A stretch of DNA of 26,300 nt from Oppiella nova (taxonomy: Eukaryota; Arthropoda; Arachnida; Sarcoptiformes; Oppiidae). Shown here one piece after another: positions 15,494-26,281 of the stretch. Where the stretch lies: contig CAJPVJ010000402.1 in the NCBI GenBank assembly GCA_905397405.1, positions 1 through 26,300 on the forward strand, written 5' to 3'. Under the pieces are notes generated by a model, which searched no databases, was not told where the DNA came from, and was given only the letters and a program-made list of their open reading frames with translations. The first letter of the stretch is position 1; the number at the start of each line of letters is the position of its first letter. The position numbers and the translations under genes are program-made.

Positions 15494-17446
15494 TTGCACC
15501 ACGAATATTCTACTGAATTTATGCTGCTCTTTCGTCAGTTGTTGGCGTCCGATAAGATTAGTTTAGTAAATCCTAGTGATTTAAAAGGTCGTACTTTATA
15601 TGCATTAACCAAAAGGATAAAGTTAGAGCAGAGATTTGTTGGAATAGTGGAAGAATTACAGCACCGGCAACAACATAATCTGTCTATTGATGAGAGTGCA
15701 ATAGGTAAGCTTTCTATAGGGGAGAAATTAATTGCCAATGCTGTGAAAGTTGGTATTCCTGTGCAGGAAGTGGTAAACGACAAGTTAGGATTAAAGTACG
15801 ATCTAATTGAAAAACAATTTGAGCCTTTAACAAAGGAGCAACGCAAAGCAGTAATGGAGATTGTGAATGGCAGAGATATTAGCATATTAGAGGGGTATCC
15901 TGGCGCTGGTAAGACATTTGTTATGCGTGAGGTAGTAGGTCAATATAGAAAAGCAGGTTACAGGGTAATAGGAGCGGCCCCAAGTAGTAGCGGCGCAAGT
16001 TTTAGCAAGCGCTACTGGTATTGAGTCAAAGAATATAGCGCTGTGGCGTAAAGAATGGCAAGAAGCTAAGGGGCAAAAGTTTGAATTGGCTTTGCGCTCT
16101 GATTATTATACCGAAGAACAATATCAACATCAAGATAGAGTAGAGAGTGATTTTAGTCAGTATTGCAATAATATGGGTATTGATGTCAGTACTGAATTAA
16201 ATAATAAAACAATCTTGATTATAGACGAAGCAAGCATGATTGAGCTCGCGAACATGGATTATTTGCTAACTGAAGTATCAAGGTCTGGAGCAAAAGCGAT
16301 AATAGTAGGTGATAATAATCAGTTTGTTGCTGGTTGGTATGACAGGCGCTTTCAAGAAAGTATGCACTATGTCTCAGGTCAGTAAATTAACTGAAGTGAT
16401 GCGGGCATAAACATCCTGATGAACGGATCAGGAAACTGCAACGGGAAGCTACCAAGCTAATGGGTCTGTATAAGATGAACGAAGCGTTAAAGATTTTCCA
16501 GCAGCTTAGAGCATTTAATATTCATGATCATGAGCTAGCCACTAAAGACGCATTAGTAGCAGATTATATTAGTGAATATTTAGTACAAGCCAGTCACTTG
16601 AACCGAGATGATTTAGCCTCGATTAGGTCAGTAGTAATAGGTGCGTATACTAATGTAGCAGTAAATTATTTCAATATAGAAGTTAGAAAAAAACTAAAAC
16701 AAGCTGGTATTTTAAAGGGACTAAGTGGCAACTTTAAATCTGGTCATGAGATGGTAGAATTGTTGCGAGGTGAGCAAATAGTTTTTATCAGTAATAAGGC
16801 ACGGTATAAAGGATTTAACGAAGTACTAAATGGTGAGGTAGCAACAGTCATAGATTTTAATGAGCCAGATAAATTTGGCCATGGCTTTGTGAAGTTATTA
16901 GTGCATAAAGCAGATGGCAGTAAAAAAATCATCAAGATTGATACAGCTGACTCCCGATATCCGGTTAGATTTAAACATGGTTATGCGGTAACTGGTTATA
17001 AGTTGCAAGGTGAGACAGTGGATTATATGAAAGTATATTATGAGCCTGTCATGGGTTATGAGGCTTTTAATGTATTGATGAGTAGGTACAAATATGAGGT
17101 AAAGCTATATTCGGCTAAAGATGTATTAGAAGGTATTGTTTATAAGAGGCTGGAAGAAGATGTAGCTGCGGTGCGATCACGATTTACTATAGAAGCATAT
17201 CGGATATTACAAAAAAAGGTAGAGGTACCTAGCTGGTATATTGGTTTAAGCTTGGGGGTCGGTAGAAGAGTTGATAATAATTTAGCCATTAATTACCGTC
17301 AGCTTGATAAATTAAGCCCTAATGAGCAAGTCATTAAGAGTTATTTAGAAGCTAGACGAGTAGTACTTGATTTACGCGGTAAAATGCAAGAATGGCAGGA
17401 GCGTTACGAGACTCCTATTAAATTGGCTAGTTATACGCAGCTGTAA
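15494..17446 (+). pseudogene. traA: TraA helicase part (RecD-like SF1), three internal frameshifts
   Basis: This encodes the 5'-3' helicase that unwinds DNA during transfer, in four frame segments. The first (15494-16024) has LTKEQRKAVMEI and Walker A EGYPGAGKTFVM. After a break near 15990 the sequence goes on as AAQVLASATGIESKN. The second segment (16086-16385) holds Walker B ILIIDEASM and the motif VGDNNQF. Another break near 16335 leads to GMTGAFKKVCTMSQVSKLTEVMR, and one near 16407 to KHPDERIRKLQREATKLMG. The last segment (16460-17446) has the C-terminal helicase motif AVTGYKLQGETVDYM and NVLMSRYK. Every segment keeps good similarity to TraA of Ti-type and RAGE elements, so the decay is recent. 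The start shown is only the first ATG after a break. Confidence 0.85.
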
Positions 17447-17466
17447 GCAAAAGTGCTAATGTTAAG

Positions 17467-18990
17467 ATGAAGAATGCCAGGGAAATTACTATAGATCCTT
17501 ACGGGTTAATATTAGAATTCTTGTATCAGCTAGATACAGCCCGGAAATTGTTAGAAGAATCTGCTACTAAAGAGGAAATTAGAGCTTTTGTTAGACCAAC
17601 ATTAGTTGCAGAATCTACCAAAGTAGAGCTCACCAATAACTCTATTAGTAACAGAATATTATGGTCAGCATTATCAAGAACAGAGCAGAATCAGTATATC
17701 TTGCCACATCTCTTAGAAGATGATCTGCAGCAGTTGGAGATATGAGCAATTAGAAGAAGCAAAGGGGACCCTTGAGAAACATGCATTAGTTATTTGTAAT
17801 AATTATCACGGTAGCGTCAGTAGCGAAGGTGTAGAAGAAGCTAATAATAAAGATTATGTCACTCTATGGGTGATAGAATTATCCAGCTTAATTTAAATTA
17901 TCAAACGATCCGAAGACATGCTGGTTATTCCACTGATAAGTATTTTTTTAAAAATATCAATCAAGGAGCCACCTTAGTAGCCAATAGCTGTTGGGGAGAA
18001 ATGATGAAGATTTGTCATGGTTTGCATTCTATAGAGCATGATAACATAGAAGCCTTAAATATTTTCACCACTAATTTAGCGACCCTAAATGAATTTATTA
18101 GTGAGACAAAGCAGTTATTAATAGAGAAAACAGCACTATTACAAGCGACTAATGTAGAACAGCAACAGATAAAAAAAGAGCTCGCAGAAATAACTGATTA
18201 TCGAGAAGAATTATTCCCTGAATTCTTAAGTCGTATCTATAAAACTCCTGCATTCGAAGTACTGCAGAAATGGCAAGATTTATTAGTAGAGTGTAAGCAT
18301 GAGCAATTAGCAGATGCCATCTCAAAACTTAAGCAAAACCCAAAATTACTTGGTGATTTAAAAGGTGTTGGCTTTGGTAAAATGTTAGGTATTAACCAAA
18401 GTAGGAAAGATGCGATTAGCAATTTAGCGGTGATAGCTAGAAGGTTTAAAGATTATGAGCAAGGATTAGTCAAGGTACAAGAATTACAAAATGAACTGCT
18501 AGCTAAAAATTATGAGAGTGTACTTGCTAATTTATCAGCAGAAATCAAACTATTAACGGAGAGCTTGCCTAATAAATATGAACAGAGCTTTTTGGTTCAG
18601 GTTAATCTGTTACAACAGGAGAGTAAACTCACTATAGAGAATTTGGCAATTATAGTAAAAGAGGATGAGCTGCAAGGCCTTATTTATGAATATTATAACT
18701 ATATTAATGATGCAGAACTAGCGGGGTCAGTCAAATCAGCTAACATTCAAGGTGAAGATCAAAAAAACACAAATACAGTAAAAATAGAGGAATCAAGTAC
18801 CAGAGAAGGTAAATTTAGAGATAGAACTAACAAATATAATAGTATTAATACAACTAGAAATAAGAGATTAGACTTTAAGGAAGTAAGTAGCCGGTTAACT
18901 GAATATAATTATCGTAGCATTTTTGAACACTATGCTCGAAGGATCAATAGTGATGGCAAAATTTTTAAAAGGAGCGGTGCTGAGAATTAG
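17467..18990 (+). pseudogene. TraA central part: helical linker, frameshifted
   Basis: This continues the same long gene. The frame before the ATG at 17467 is already open (YAAVSKSANVK), which joins it to the helicase part after a break near 17430. The first piece (to 17745) breaks and continues as YEQLEEAKGTLEKHALVICN. After another break near 17868 it becomes MGDRIIQLNLNYQTIRRHAGYST, where the relatedness to mobile-element replication proteins resumes. Residues of the 17866-18990 piece from about 60 to 290 are rich in Leu, Glu, Lys and Gln and look like a long helical or coiled region. It ends with IFEHYARRINSDGKIFKRSGA, which leads straight into the zinc-finger-like part of the next segment in another frame. 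The role is probably structural. No separate function is recognised. Confidence 0.65.
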
Positions 18991-20647
18991 CCTTGGCAGT
19001 TTAAGTATGAATTTAAGGAAAGGAGTATGGATTCGTCATAGTACTGGAGAGGGAGGTAATATATTTTCCTTTGTACAGCAAGCTCTTAGTTGCAATAAAT
19101 TAGAAGCGTTACAGCAAGTAGCAGCAATAGCTGGTATTAGTGCTAGAGATAATGATTATCATAATGACAATTATCAAAATAATGTGCCAAAACTTAAGAT
19201 TGTGGGACAAGAAAATACGCAAGCTGGTCCTATTATCAATGAATGGTGCACACAACCCTACGTTCCTGCGTCTGCAGCTAAATTTGATCCGAATGTTCAT
19301 TTGGCCTGGATGCTTAAAAGTAATATTATTGATGGTATCTATTATTACAGAAACAAGGAGAAGCAATTGATAGGTTTAACGGTCAGATTGGTAAGTACTC
19401 AAGATGGTAGCAAGCAGGTACTACCAGTTAGCTACTGCCGGAATGAATCATTACATAAAGAATCCTGGCGATTAAAGGGTTTTAGTGATAATGGTTATAA
19501 ACCAATCTATCATATAGAGAAGTTAGCAGATGACAACAGAACTATATTAATAGTAGAAGGTGAGAAGACCTGTGATAAGGCACAAGAATTGCTACCAGAT
19601 TATCTGGTACTATCATGGCTGGGTGGCAGTAATGGATCCGCTAAAGCAAATTGGCAGCAATTACGAGGTAGAGAAGTAGTAATTTGGCCTGATCATGATG
19701 GGGCAGGTATCAAAGCAGCTAGAACAATAGGACAAATGATTAATGAGGCTAATGGGCATATTGGTCGTGTAACTATCATTGATCCAAGTAGGTTAGAGTT
19801 TCACGGCCAAATACACAGTAACATTTTACCAGAGAAATGGGATCTTGCTGACAAATTACCAGTAGGTTTAACTATAGCTAATCTCAAGGAGGCCATTATT
19901 CCATTGTCAGCAGCAAAATATTTCCTTGTCTATACTCAAGCTATAGCTACAAACTTACAGCAAGTACTACCGCAGCCCCAAGAACTAGCTATAGGAGAGC
20001 GAATATTGTGGCAAACCAGAAGTAACGGGATTCTACTTGCAATAGAGCAAATAAGACAAGAGGCTGCAAGAGAAGTGATATGGCAAGAAAAGCTTAGCTC
20101 ACCAGAAGCTGAGTATTATATGAAATATGCTGAAACTAGAGGAAAGGGTGGTAGTAAAGATGAATTTTTAGGGTTGCAAGCTGCTCTATACCGAGATACA
20201 TTAGTTGCTATAGCCGTAAGTAGCAAAATCAAAGATAAAGAATCTCTAGAATTACCAGGATTAATACAACAATTGCAAGGAGAATATGAGCAAAAACAAA
20301 GAGCTTTAAGCCATATTAGTACTTATTGCAATTTTGGTGATGATGAGCATTATCAATCTCATGTCAAAAGTTTAGAATCTTACGGTATTGATCGGGTAGA
20401 GCTATACCAAACTATGGTCAGGGATGTAAGCTTATTACATCAAGAACAGTTAAGCACAAGAGGAGGTAGAATAATTAGGCTTCAACAGAAAGCCATCCAG
20501 CAGGAAATATATAGGCAAATTACAGCTTATAAAGTAAGGCAAGCTAAAGCTCAAGCAAGTAGTAAGTTAGATTATGATGATAAAGTAAAAATAGCTACAA
20601 AATCTATGATAATCTTTGTAGTCACAAGTGGTGGCAAAGTTTGGTAG
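18923..20647 (+). pseudogene. TraA-associated CHC2/TOPRIM primase-like part
   Basis: The authentic coding starts near 18980, where a frameshift leaves the preceding segment; the ATG at 18923 overlaps that segment and is artificial. The first residues, GSLSMNLRKGVWIRHSTGEGGN and then IFSFVQ, match the end of a CHC2-like primase zinc module. A TOPRIM domain follows with LIVEGEKTCDKAQELL (acidic Glu) and VVIWPDHDGAG (the DxD pair). Such modules in mobile elements are predicted to act as primases or nick-handling enzymes for the transferred strand. The C-terminal third is helical and Gln/Lys rich. The frame ends at a TAG near 20647, while the next segment's frame is open upstream as NSYKIYDNLCSHKWWQSLVV, so another frameshift lies near 20590-20600. 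Confidence 0.75.
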
Positions 20648-21741
20648 TAGCAGACTTAAACCACGTGCACAAACTACAGCAAGAAACTCAAGAGAAGACT
20701 CTCTACTTGCAAGAACGAGCTAGGCAACAGGTTAATAATCTTAAGAAGGCTGATACCATCAATAAATTACAGACACAGATCCAAGATGTTATTGCCGGCC
20801 TGAAAGTTACTAAGCTATCACTTCCACGTATCAATATCAGCAAACTGCAAGAAAAAGCTTGCCTATATGGACTTAGCAGAATAAACGAGCAAACAGTATC
20901 TAGGGTAAGTGATCATCAAATAAAAGCTCTAGTAGCCCGCAGTTTATTTGAAATAAAATACGAACAAGAGATTAATGATATACTACAAGGCATTTGGTAT
21001 ACTGACAATGATAATATGCCAATGCCAGTAGCGCATAAAATTAAATGCCTAGTAGATGCTAGTAGAATTACCAAAATGGCTGGTTACGCCATTGAAAAAA
21101 TGATGATTGACAATCCAGAACAAGATTTACAGTTGCAAAAATTAGCCGGGCAAATTATCATGGATTCTATACAAAAATATCAAACAAGAAGGGAAACAAT
21201 CAAGTTAACACTGGCAACGGATATAGTGCAGAAATTAGCCAGTTATGGTAAAAAGTTTCAACATAATATAGCAGAGCAGTTGGTTGATCATATATGGCAA
21301 AACGGTTCTGAGCAAATAGCAGATGAACAATTGGAGCTAATGAAAAAGTCAGCCATAGTAGAGCAGCAATTAATATTTCTGATTAAGCAACAATTTAGGG
21401 AAGACTTACCAGAAGCCTCCACCAACTTACCAACCAATGAGCAGTACTTAAGCAAAAATATAGAGGCTAGCATAAGTTTTGCTGTTAGTAAAATACGTAA
21501 TAGTATCTATAGCATGGTCAGTAGCAGTAGTAGTGATCATTCATCTCAAATATTGTCAGATAGCCATTAAGATGTGCAAGAATTAAATCCTTTAAGCCAT
21601 AAAGAGTATAATAAAATCATCAAACAAACAATGAATTACTTTAATCAAGCACAGGAAGATCTAAGGGTAGAGCAAGATATACAGGAAGATAGACAACAGC
21701 AACAATTGCATAAAAATCATAGTATGTTTTTGAAATTATAA
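20641..21741 (+). pseudogene. TraA C-terminal helical tail with internal stop
   Basis: A frame beginning at a TTG (20641) encodes about 309 residues, mostly helical and without a recognised domain (VSDHQIKALVARSLFEIKYE, DIVQKLASYGKKFQHNIAEQ). It is the continuation of the primase-like segment. At 21568-21570 a TAA interrupts it, yet the same frame continues without a shift for 56 more codons (DVQELNPLSHKEYNKIIKQT and on to HKNHSMFLKL), ending at TAA 21739-21741. That tail has the same Gln/Lys-rich character, so the inner stop is probably a nonsense mutation and the original end was at 21741. No signal peptide or membrane segment is seen. Confidence 0.6.
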
Positions 21742-21815
21742 ATTTCATGCTGATATTTGATCCTGCAATATATAAAAATTAGCTCATCTTGGTTTTGGTA
21801 TCTATAAAGATCTTA

Positions 21816-21921
21816 TATAGCTAACCTAAAAAGGTTTTAGGCATTCTTACGATGCAACAGAGCTTGAAATAAGCCATTTAGTATATATTGTCATGCCTAA
21901 AACCTTTTTAGGTTAGCTATA
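21816..21921. mobile_element. 106-bp element with 29-bp perfect inverted repeats (MITE-like)
   Basis: Bases 21816-21844 and 21893-21921 are exact reverse complements over 29 bp, separated by a 48-base centre. Each arm itself contains a smaller palindrome, CCTAAAA, AGG, TTTTAGG. The arms begin and end in TATAG/CTATA, so a TA target duplication as used by IS630/mariner-type elements is possible. It has no coding capacity. It could be a non-autonomous transposon, a genome-wide palindromic repeat, or a strong terminator for the traA transcript that ends 75 bp upstream. Only this one copy occurs in the window. Confidence 0.6.
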
Positions 21922-21980
21922 GACCTCAGTAGGAAATAATTATATACTATTCTAACCTTTAAGATTATTAGTAGGCAATG

Positions 21981-22008
21981 TAGAACAGAATGTAGTTCTA
22001 TATAAAAT
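21981..22008 (+). promoter_or_regulatory. Dyad next to a possible -10 box, upstream of the coiled-coil gene
   Basis: TAGAAC (21981-21986) and GTTCTA (21995-22000) form a dyad spaced by eight bases, directly followed by TATAAAAT. The arrangement would suit an operator beside a -10 element about 65 bp before the start at 22069. The -35 region is not clear. Confidence 0.3.
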
Positions 22009-22068
22009 TGGCTAGAATTCAAATTATGCTTTCAGTAAAAAATAATAATAGTAATATTTGAGGTAATC

Positions 22069-23090
22069 ATGAGAAAACAAAATGTGTCAGAAGTATCAGT
22101 GAAGAGCACTAAAGAGCAAATTTTAGCCGCCTATAATGAGGTGTTAGTGCAATTAACTGAGAAGCAAATAGCTAGCCCTGCCGAACAAAAGCAGAGACAA
22201 GATGAGCAAGCTGTTATAACGAAAGCGGTTAGCCATTCATCTGATACTATATTAACTGACCTGAGTACTTTAAAATCTAAGATAATTAAACAAATTGATA
22301 ATTTGTCAGAGCAATTACTTGGAGAATCTCAAAAATTGGCCAGCATACGTGAAGCGATTAGTTTAGAACAAAAACATTTACAAGAATTATATCAAATTAA
22401 TGAAACAGCTAATACCTTGTCTGCCTTGTTGCAAACCCAAACTGAACAAAAAGAACAGTTTAAATCAAAAATGGAACAAACAAAACAAGCTTTTGTACAA
22501 GACATGACCACCAAAAAAGCTCAATGGCAACAGCAAAGCGAGCAACTTGAGAGAGATTATAAAGAACAGCAAGAGAAATTGGCAAAAACTAGAAAGCGTG
22601 AGGAAGAAGAATATACTTATCCCTAGAATTAACACGTCGTAAGGAAATTGATGAATATAATAATAAGAAAGCTAGTATGGAGAAAGAATTATCGGATTTG
22701 CGAGATAATCTATTAAAACGAGAAGCTGATTTAGTTGAAAGAGAAAGTAACCATACATCCTTAAAAATGCAAGTAGAACAAATTCCAAATTTAATAAAAG
22801 AAGCAGTAAATAACGCAGAAGAGTTACTGCGCACTAAGATGTCACAACAATATGATTTTGATATGCAACTGAAACAACAAGCACATGAGAGCAAGTTAAA
22901 GTTGCAAGAGCAAAGTATTAATTATCTTGAAGATAAGATTACCAAGCAAGAGATGTTAATAAAAGAACTAACTACCAAAGCCGATATGGCAACGCAGCAG
23001 GTTCAATCGATTGCTTGTCGTGCTTTAGATACCTCATCCCAACGTTTTGTTACTTTAAATGCCAGTCATGATAAAGAAAAGGCCTTATAA
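22069..23090 (+). pseudogene. Coiled-coil protein of the mobile element, frameshifted
   Basis: I do not recognise a named family. The first frame (22069-22626, 185 residues) starts after a good ribosome-binding site (GAGG six bases before ATG) and consists almost wholly of Glu, Lys, Gln and Leu-rich heptad-like sequence, as in EQLERDYKEQQEKLAKTRKRE. It ends at YTYP. A single-base shift near 22618 restores SLELTRRKEIDEYNNKKASM, continuing in the frame that runs to 23090 (MEKELSDLRDNLLKREADLV, then NLIKEAVNNAEELLRTKMSQ). Joined, the protein would be about 340 residues, cytosolic, and an extended coiled coil. It follows the traA remnant on the same strand and is probably part of the same element, perhaps with a structural or partition-like role. 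Confidence 0.65.
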
Positions 23091-23858
23091 TATGTACACC
23101 GAATGCAAAAAGCTTTAACTCAAATGAATATTCAATTACATAAAAGTGATGTAGTGATATTACAGGTAGTATAGAGATCAGGATTATTAAAGCAAAGGGA
23201 CAAACAACTTATTTAACAATACAGTCATATGTACATAAAGCATTAAGTCACAGTACACTAAGATAAGTGCCTATAGAGAGTAACTCAACAGCTGCTATCT
23301 GCTTATTAGTATTTTATCTAATTCTATTTTATCATCTTGTTCAATGCAATTAACGGCAAAGGTATGAAAATAGGAGTATGAATTTACATAATGTGAGAAG
23401 CACGTGATTGAAATTTTCTGTTTTATTTAAAACCCTGAGTTTTTAGAAAAAACATACCACTATTTCACATATTTTAAGTAATTTTTTTGTACGAGTTCAC
23501 GATTTTTAAAAATGCTAAAAGTCCTGTATGTATACCTTTTCAGGACATAGGTACAAAAACTGAATTTAGAAACTCAACGATACTATACCGTTTCCAGAGG
23601 TAGATAAAAATTATGCTAAAAATATCTAAGGTTTGCAAAGCCTTGCGTCAGCACGGTTACAATCACATCTAAAAATTGTGAACGCATACATTTTTTTAAT
23701 TTTAGGTAATAGCTTTTTCGCTTTGTAAAATTATTGAATAAAAAATTGCCAAAAACTATTACATTTTTAAATTTAGCTAATACTGCTGCTATCTAACAGA
23801 GCAGCATAATTCTCCAATGTATAAGTATTGAATTATATATAAAATAAATTCAAATATC
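23091..23858. other. Gene-free stretch between the element and recD2
   Basis: About 770 bp without a recognisable gene. Short protein-like scraps occur: HRMQKALTQMNIQLHKSD just after the coiled-coil stop on the plus strand, and HTFAVNCIEQDDKIELDKIL on the minus strand near 23310-23360. Neither has a plausible start or a known relative. A short hairpin with arms TGCTGCT (23784-23790) and AGCAGCA (23800-23806) lies 53 bp beyond the recD2 stop codon. It could mark the end of that transcript but has no T tract. Confidence 0.45.
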
Positions 23859-26054
23859 CTATGACAATTGCCAAATATCATTCTTATCGTTGCATAGCCA
23901 TTCTTGTAACTTAGTATAACGCATTAGTCCTTTATTGTCTTTCACTGCTATAGCTAATGCTTTTTTCTGGCCAATGATGATTACTAAATTTTTACCCCGT
24001 GTGATCGCAGTATACACAAGATTACGTTTAAGCATGGTAAAACTTTGCATGGTAAGGGGAATCACTACCACTGGATATTCAGATCCTTGTGATTTATGAA
24101 TAGTTGTAGCGTAGGCAAGGGTGATCTGGTCTAGGTCAGTATAATCATATCTAACTTCTCGGTTATAAAAGCTGATTACCACCTCTTGGTTTTCTTGATT
24201 GATGCTCCTAATGATTCCTATATCACCGTTATATACTTCTTTATCATAATCATTTTCAGTTTGCATAACTTTATCATTAACAGCAAAGATTTGACCATAT
24301 TTTTCTATGCCAAAGGTATGATTAGGATTTAAGGCCTTTTGTAACTCAATATTTAATGATCTTACCCCTGTACCACCTCTTTGCATTGGTGATAATACTT
24401 GTATATCATCTATAGAATTAAACTTAAATTTACTTGGTATACGATCTCTAACTAAATTTACTATTTTCTGAATAATGTCTACACCAGGTTCAGCATTAAT
24501 AAAATAGAAGTCTGATTCTTTATCTATATACTTAAGGTTAGGGAGTAAGCCTTGATTTACCAGATGAGCGTTAGTTATAATGTTACTGGTTTTTGCTTGT
24601 CTAAATATTTCTGTTAGTCTAACAGTTGGTATAGTATTTGAATCTATAATATCCTTAAGCACTTGGCCTGCACCTACTGAAGGTAATTGATCAACATCAC
24701 CAACTATCAATAGTGCAGATTCCAATGATATAGCCTTTAGTAATGAATAAAAAAGTGGGACATCTACCATTGAAGTTTCATCAATTACTAAGTAATCACA
24801 TTCCAATTTGTTATATTCGTTATATTTGAATTTTCTCTCAGCTGGATCTATTTCTAGCAATCTGTGTATGGTAACAACTTTTAATCCTGTACTTTCACTC
24901 AGACGTTTTGCAGCTCTACCAGTAGGAGCACATAGTTTAATACATAACTGCTTAGCTTTTAAAATTGAAAGTATAGAATTAACCAGAGTTGTTTTACCAG
25001 TACCAGGTCCACCAGTAATTACCATGACCTTATTCTGTAACGCTTGTTCTACTGCTATCTTTTGAGTATCTGCCAATTGGATCGTAAGTTTATTTTCTAC
25101 CCAAGGAATTGCATTACTAGTATTAATTTGTTTCCATGCTACTATACCCTTAGATAAAGAAAGCAGGATTCTAGCAATATGTTTTTCATACAGGTAATAG
25201 CTAGTGAGGAAAATAGTTTCAATGCTATTTAGACTATCTCTAGTTAAAGAGCCTAGTTTTATCTCTTCTTCTATTGCTGTTTGTACTATAGATTCTTCTA
25301 TTTCAAGAAGTTTTGTACTACTTTGCAGCATAGCTTGGGTAGGTAAACCACAATTACCGTTTGATGTTGCTTCTAGTAATATATAATTAACACCTGCTCT
25401 AGCCCTTATCAATGAATTCTTCTGTATACCTAGATTTGCAGCAATTTTATCAGCAGAGATAAAACCTATACTTTGAATGTCTTTTGCTAACCTATAGGGA
25501 TTTTCTGAGACCATTTCTATTGATTTATCTCCGTAAGTTTTATAGATTCTAGTTGCTCTAGTAGTACCCACTCCGTGAGACTGTAAAAAGACCATGATTT
25601 CTCTAATAATCTTCTGCTCTTGCCAGTTATTGCATATTGTTGCTGCTCTAATCTTACCTATACCTTCAACTGTAGCAAGCAAGTGTGACTGATTCTCAAT
25701 AACCTCAAATACCTGTTCACAAAATGCTGTAACTAGCTTCTTAGCAAAATGTGGACCTATACCTTTAATTAGACCAGAACCTAGGTATTTTTCTATTCCT
25801 TCTAAAGTGTTAGGTGGCATTGCCTTTAGAAAAGCTGCTTTAAACTGCAGACCATGGTTTTTATCATTATGCCAATTACCACTACATTGGATATACTCAC
25901 CAACTGATGCAGAGGGAGTATTGCCCACTATTGTTACAAGGTCTTTATGACCTTTGACTTGAGCACGTAAAACACAAAAACCATTTTCTGGATTATGAAA
26001 GGTAACTCGCTCTACAATGCCTGAGATAAATTCTTTGTTGTCATTAGTTTTCAT
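23859..26054 (-). CDS. recD2: RecD2-type SF1B DNA helicase
   Basis: This 731-residue ATP-dependent 5'-3' DNA helicase acts in DNA repair independently of RecBC. The N-terminal part (1-80) is an OB-like domain. Helix-hairpin-helix motifs follow at GLIKGIGPHFAKKLV (94-108) and VEGIGKIRA (129-137). The helicase core has Walker A GGPGTGKTT (348-356), motif Ia CAPTGRAAKRL, Walker B VIDETSM (Asp425, Glu426), motif III GDVDQLPSVG (452-461), IHKSQGSEYP and the motif VI segment YTAITRGK. Length and order are typical of RecD2, and the frame is intact in contrast to its neighbours. It is transcribed away from the right edge, with a TTGACA box upstream. It is probably a normal chromosomal gene rather than part of the element, though the TraA helicase belongs to the same broad superfamily. 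Confidence 0.93.
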   Translation of the reverse strand: MKTNDNKEFISGIVERVTFHNPENGFCVLRAQVKGHKDLVTIVGNTPSASVGEYIQCSGNWHNDKNHGLQFKAAFLKAMPPNTLEGIEKYLGSGLIKGIGPHFAKKLVTAFCEQVFEVIENQSHLLATVEGIGKIRAATICNNWQEQKIIREIMVFLQSHGVGTTRATRIYKTYGDKSIEMVSENPYRLAKDIQSIGFISADKIAANLGIQKNSLIRARAGVNYILLEATSNGNCGLPTQAMLQSSTKLLEIEESIVQTAIEEEIKLGSLTRDSLNSIETIFLTSYYLYEKHIARILLSLSKGIVAWKQINTSNAIPWVENKLTIQLADTQKIAVEQALQNKVMVITGGPGTGKTTLVNSILSILKAKQLCIKLCAPTGRAAKRLSESTGLKVVTIHRLLEIDPAERKFKYNEYNKLECDYLVIDETSMVDVPLFYSLLKAISLESALLIVGDVDQLPSVGAGQVLKDIIDSNTIPTVRLTEIFRQAKTSNIITNAHLVNQGLLPNLKYIDKESDFYFINAEPGVDIIQKIVNLVRDRIPSKFKFNSIDDIQVLSPMQRGGTGVRSLNIELQKALNPNHTFGIEKYGQIFAVNDKVMQTENDYDKEVYNGDIGIIRSINQENQEVVISFYNREVRYDYTDLDQITLAYATTIHKSQGSEYPVVVIPLTMQSFTMLKRNLVYTAITRGKNLVIIIGQKKALAIAVKDNKGLMRYTKLQEWLCNDKNDIWQLS

Positions 26055-26060
26055 ATGCTG

Positions 26061-26089
26061 ATTTAGTCATCGTTGAACTAATTTGTCAA
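26061..26089 (-). promoter_or_regulatory. Possible recD2 promoter
   Basis: On the minus strand a consensus -35 box TTGACA (26089-26084) is followed after 17 bases by CTAAAT (26066-26061), a weak -10 match. This would put transcription start almost on the ATG at 26054, giving a nearly leaderless message; no ribosome-binding site precedes the start. Confidence 0.35.
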
Positions 26090-26102
26090 CAATTATCCAT
26101 CT

Positions 26103-26121
26103 TAGCACCCTTGCTGTGCTA
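26103..26121. repeat. Small inverted repeat upstream of recD2
   Basis: TAGCAC (26103-26108) and GTGCTA (26116-26121) form a short hairpin that is followed on the plus strand by a T-rich run. It might terminate transcription from the left or be an operator near recD2. Evidence is weak. Confidence 0.25.
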
Positions 26122-26251
26122 GCTTTTGTATTCTTTATAATTTAATGTCTTACTTTAGGTGGTAGTTAATAAGATTATTTTTAAAATCGTAGGTTGTAGA
26201 ACATTTCTCTAAGAGCACGAGTTTAAATAACTTCCCTAAAGTATGGTAGTA

Positions 26252-26281
26252 TGCTATAATGACTTTATGTCAGATAAAGTC
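26252..26281 (+). promoter_or_regulatory. Extended -10 promoter with dyad at the right edge
   Basis: TG, C, TATAAT (26252-26260) is a perfect extended -10 element reading to the right. It is followed at once by the 8-bp dyad GACTTTAT (26261-26268), five bases, ATAAAGTC (26274-26281), which would cover the transcription start as an operator. An ATG at 26267 opens a frame (MSDKVVRTFF) to the window end, but whether this is a gene cannot be judged from eleven codons. Confidence 0.4.

Larger units (their letters stand above)
21742..22068. other. Intergenic stretch with large palindrome and dyad
   Basis: No gene is visible. The stretch holds a 106-bp palindromic element (21816-21921) and, closer to the next gene, the dyad TAGAAC/GTTCTA with a TATAAAAT-like box. 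Both are listed separately. Between them is plain AT-rich sequence. Confidence 0.5.
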
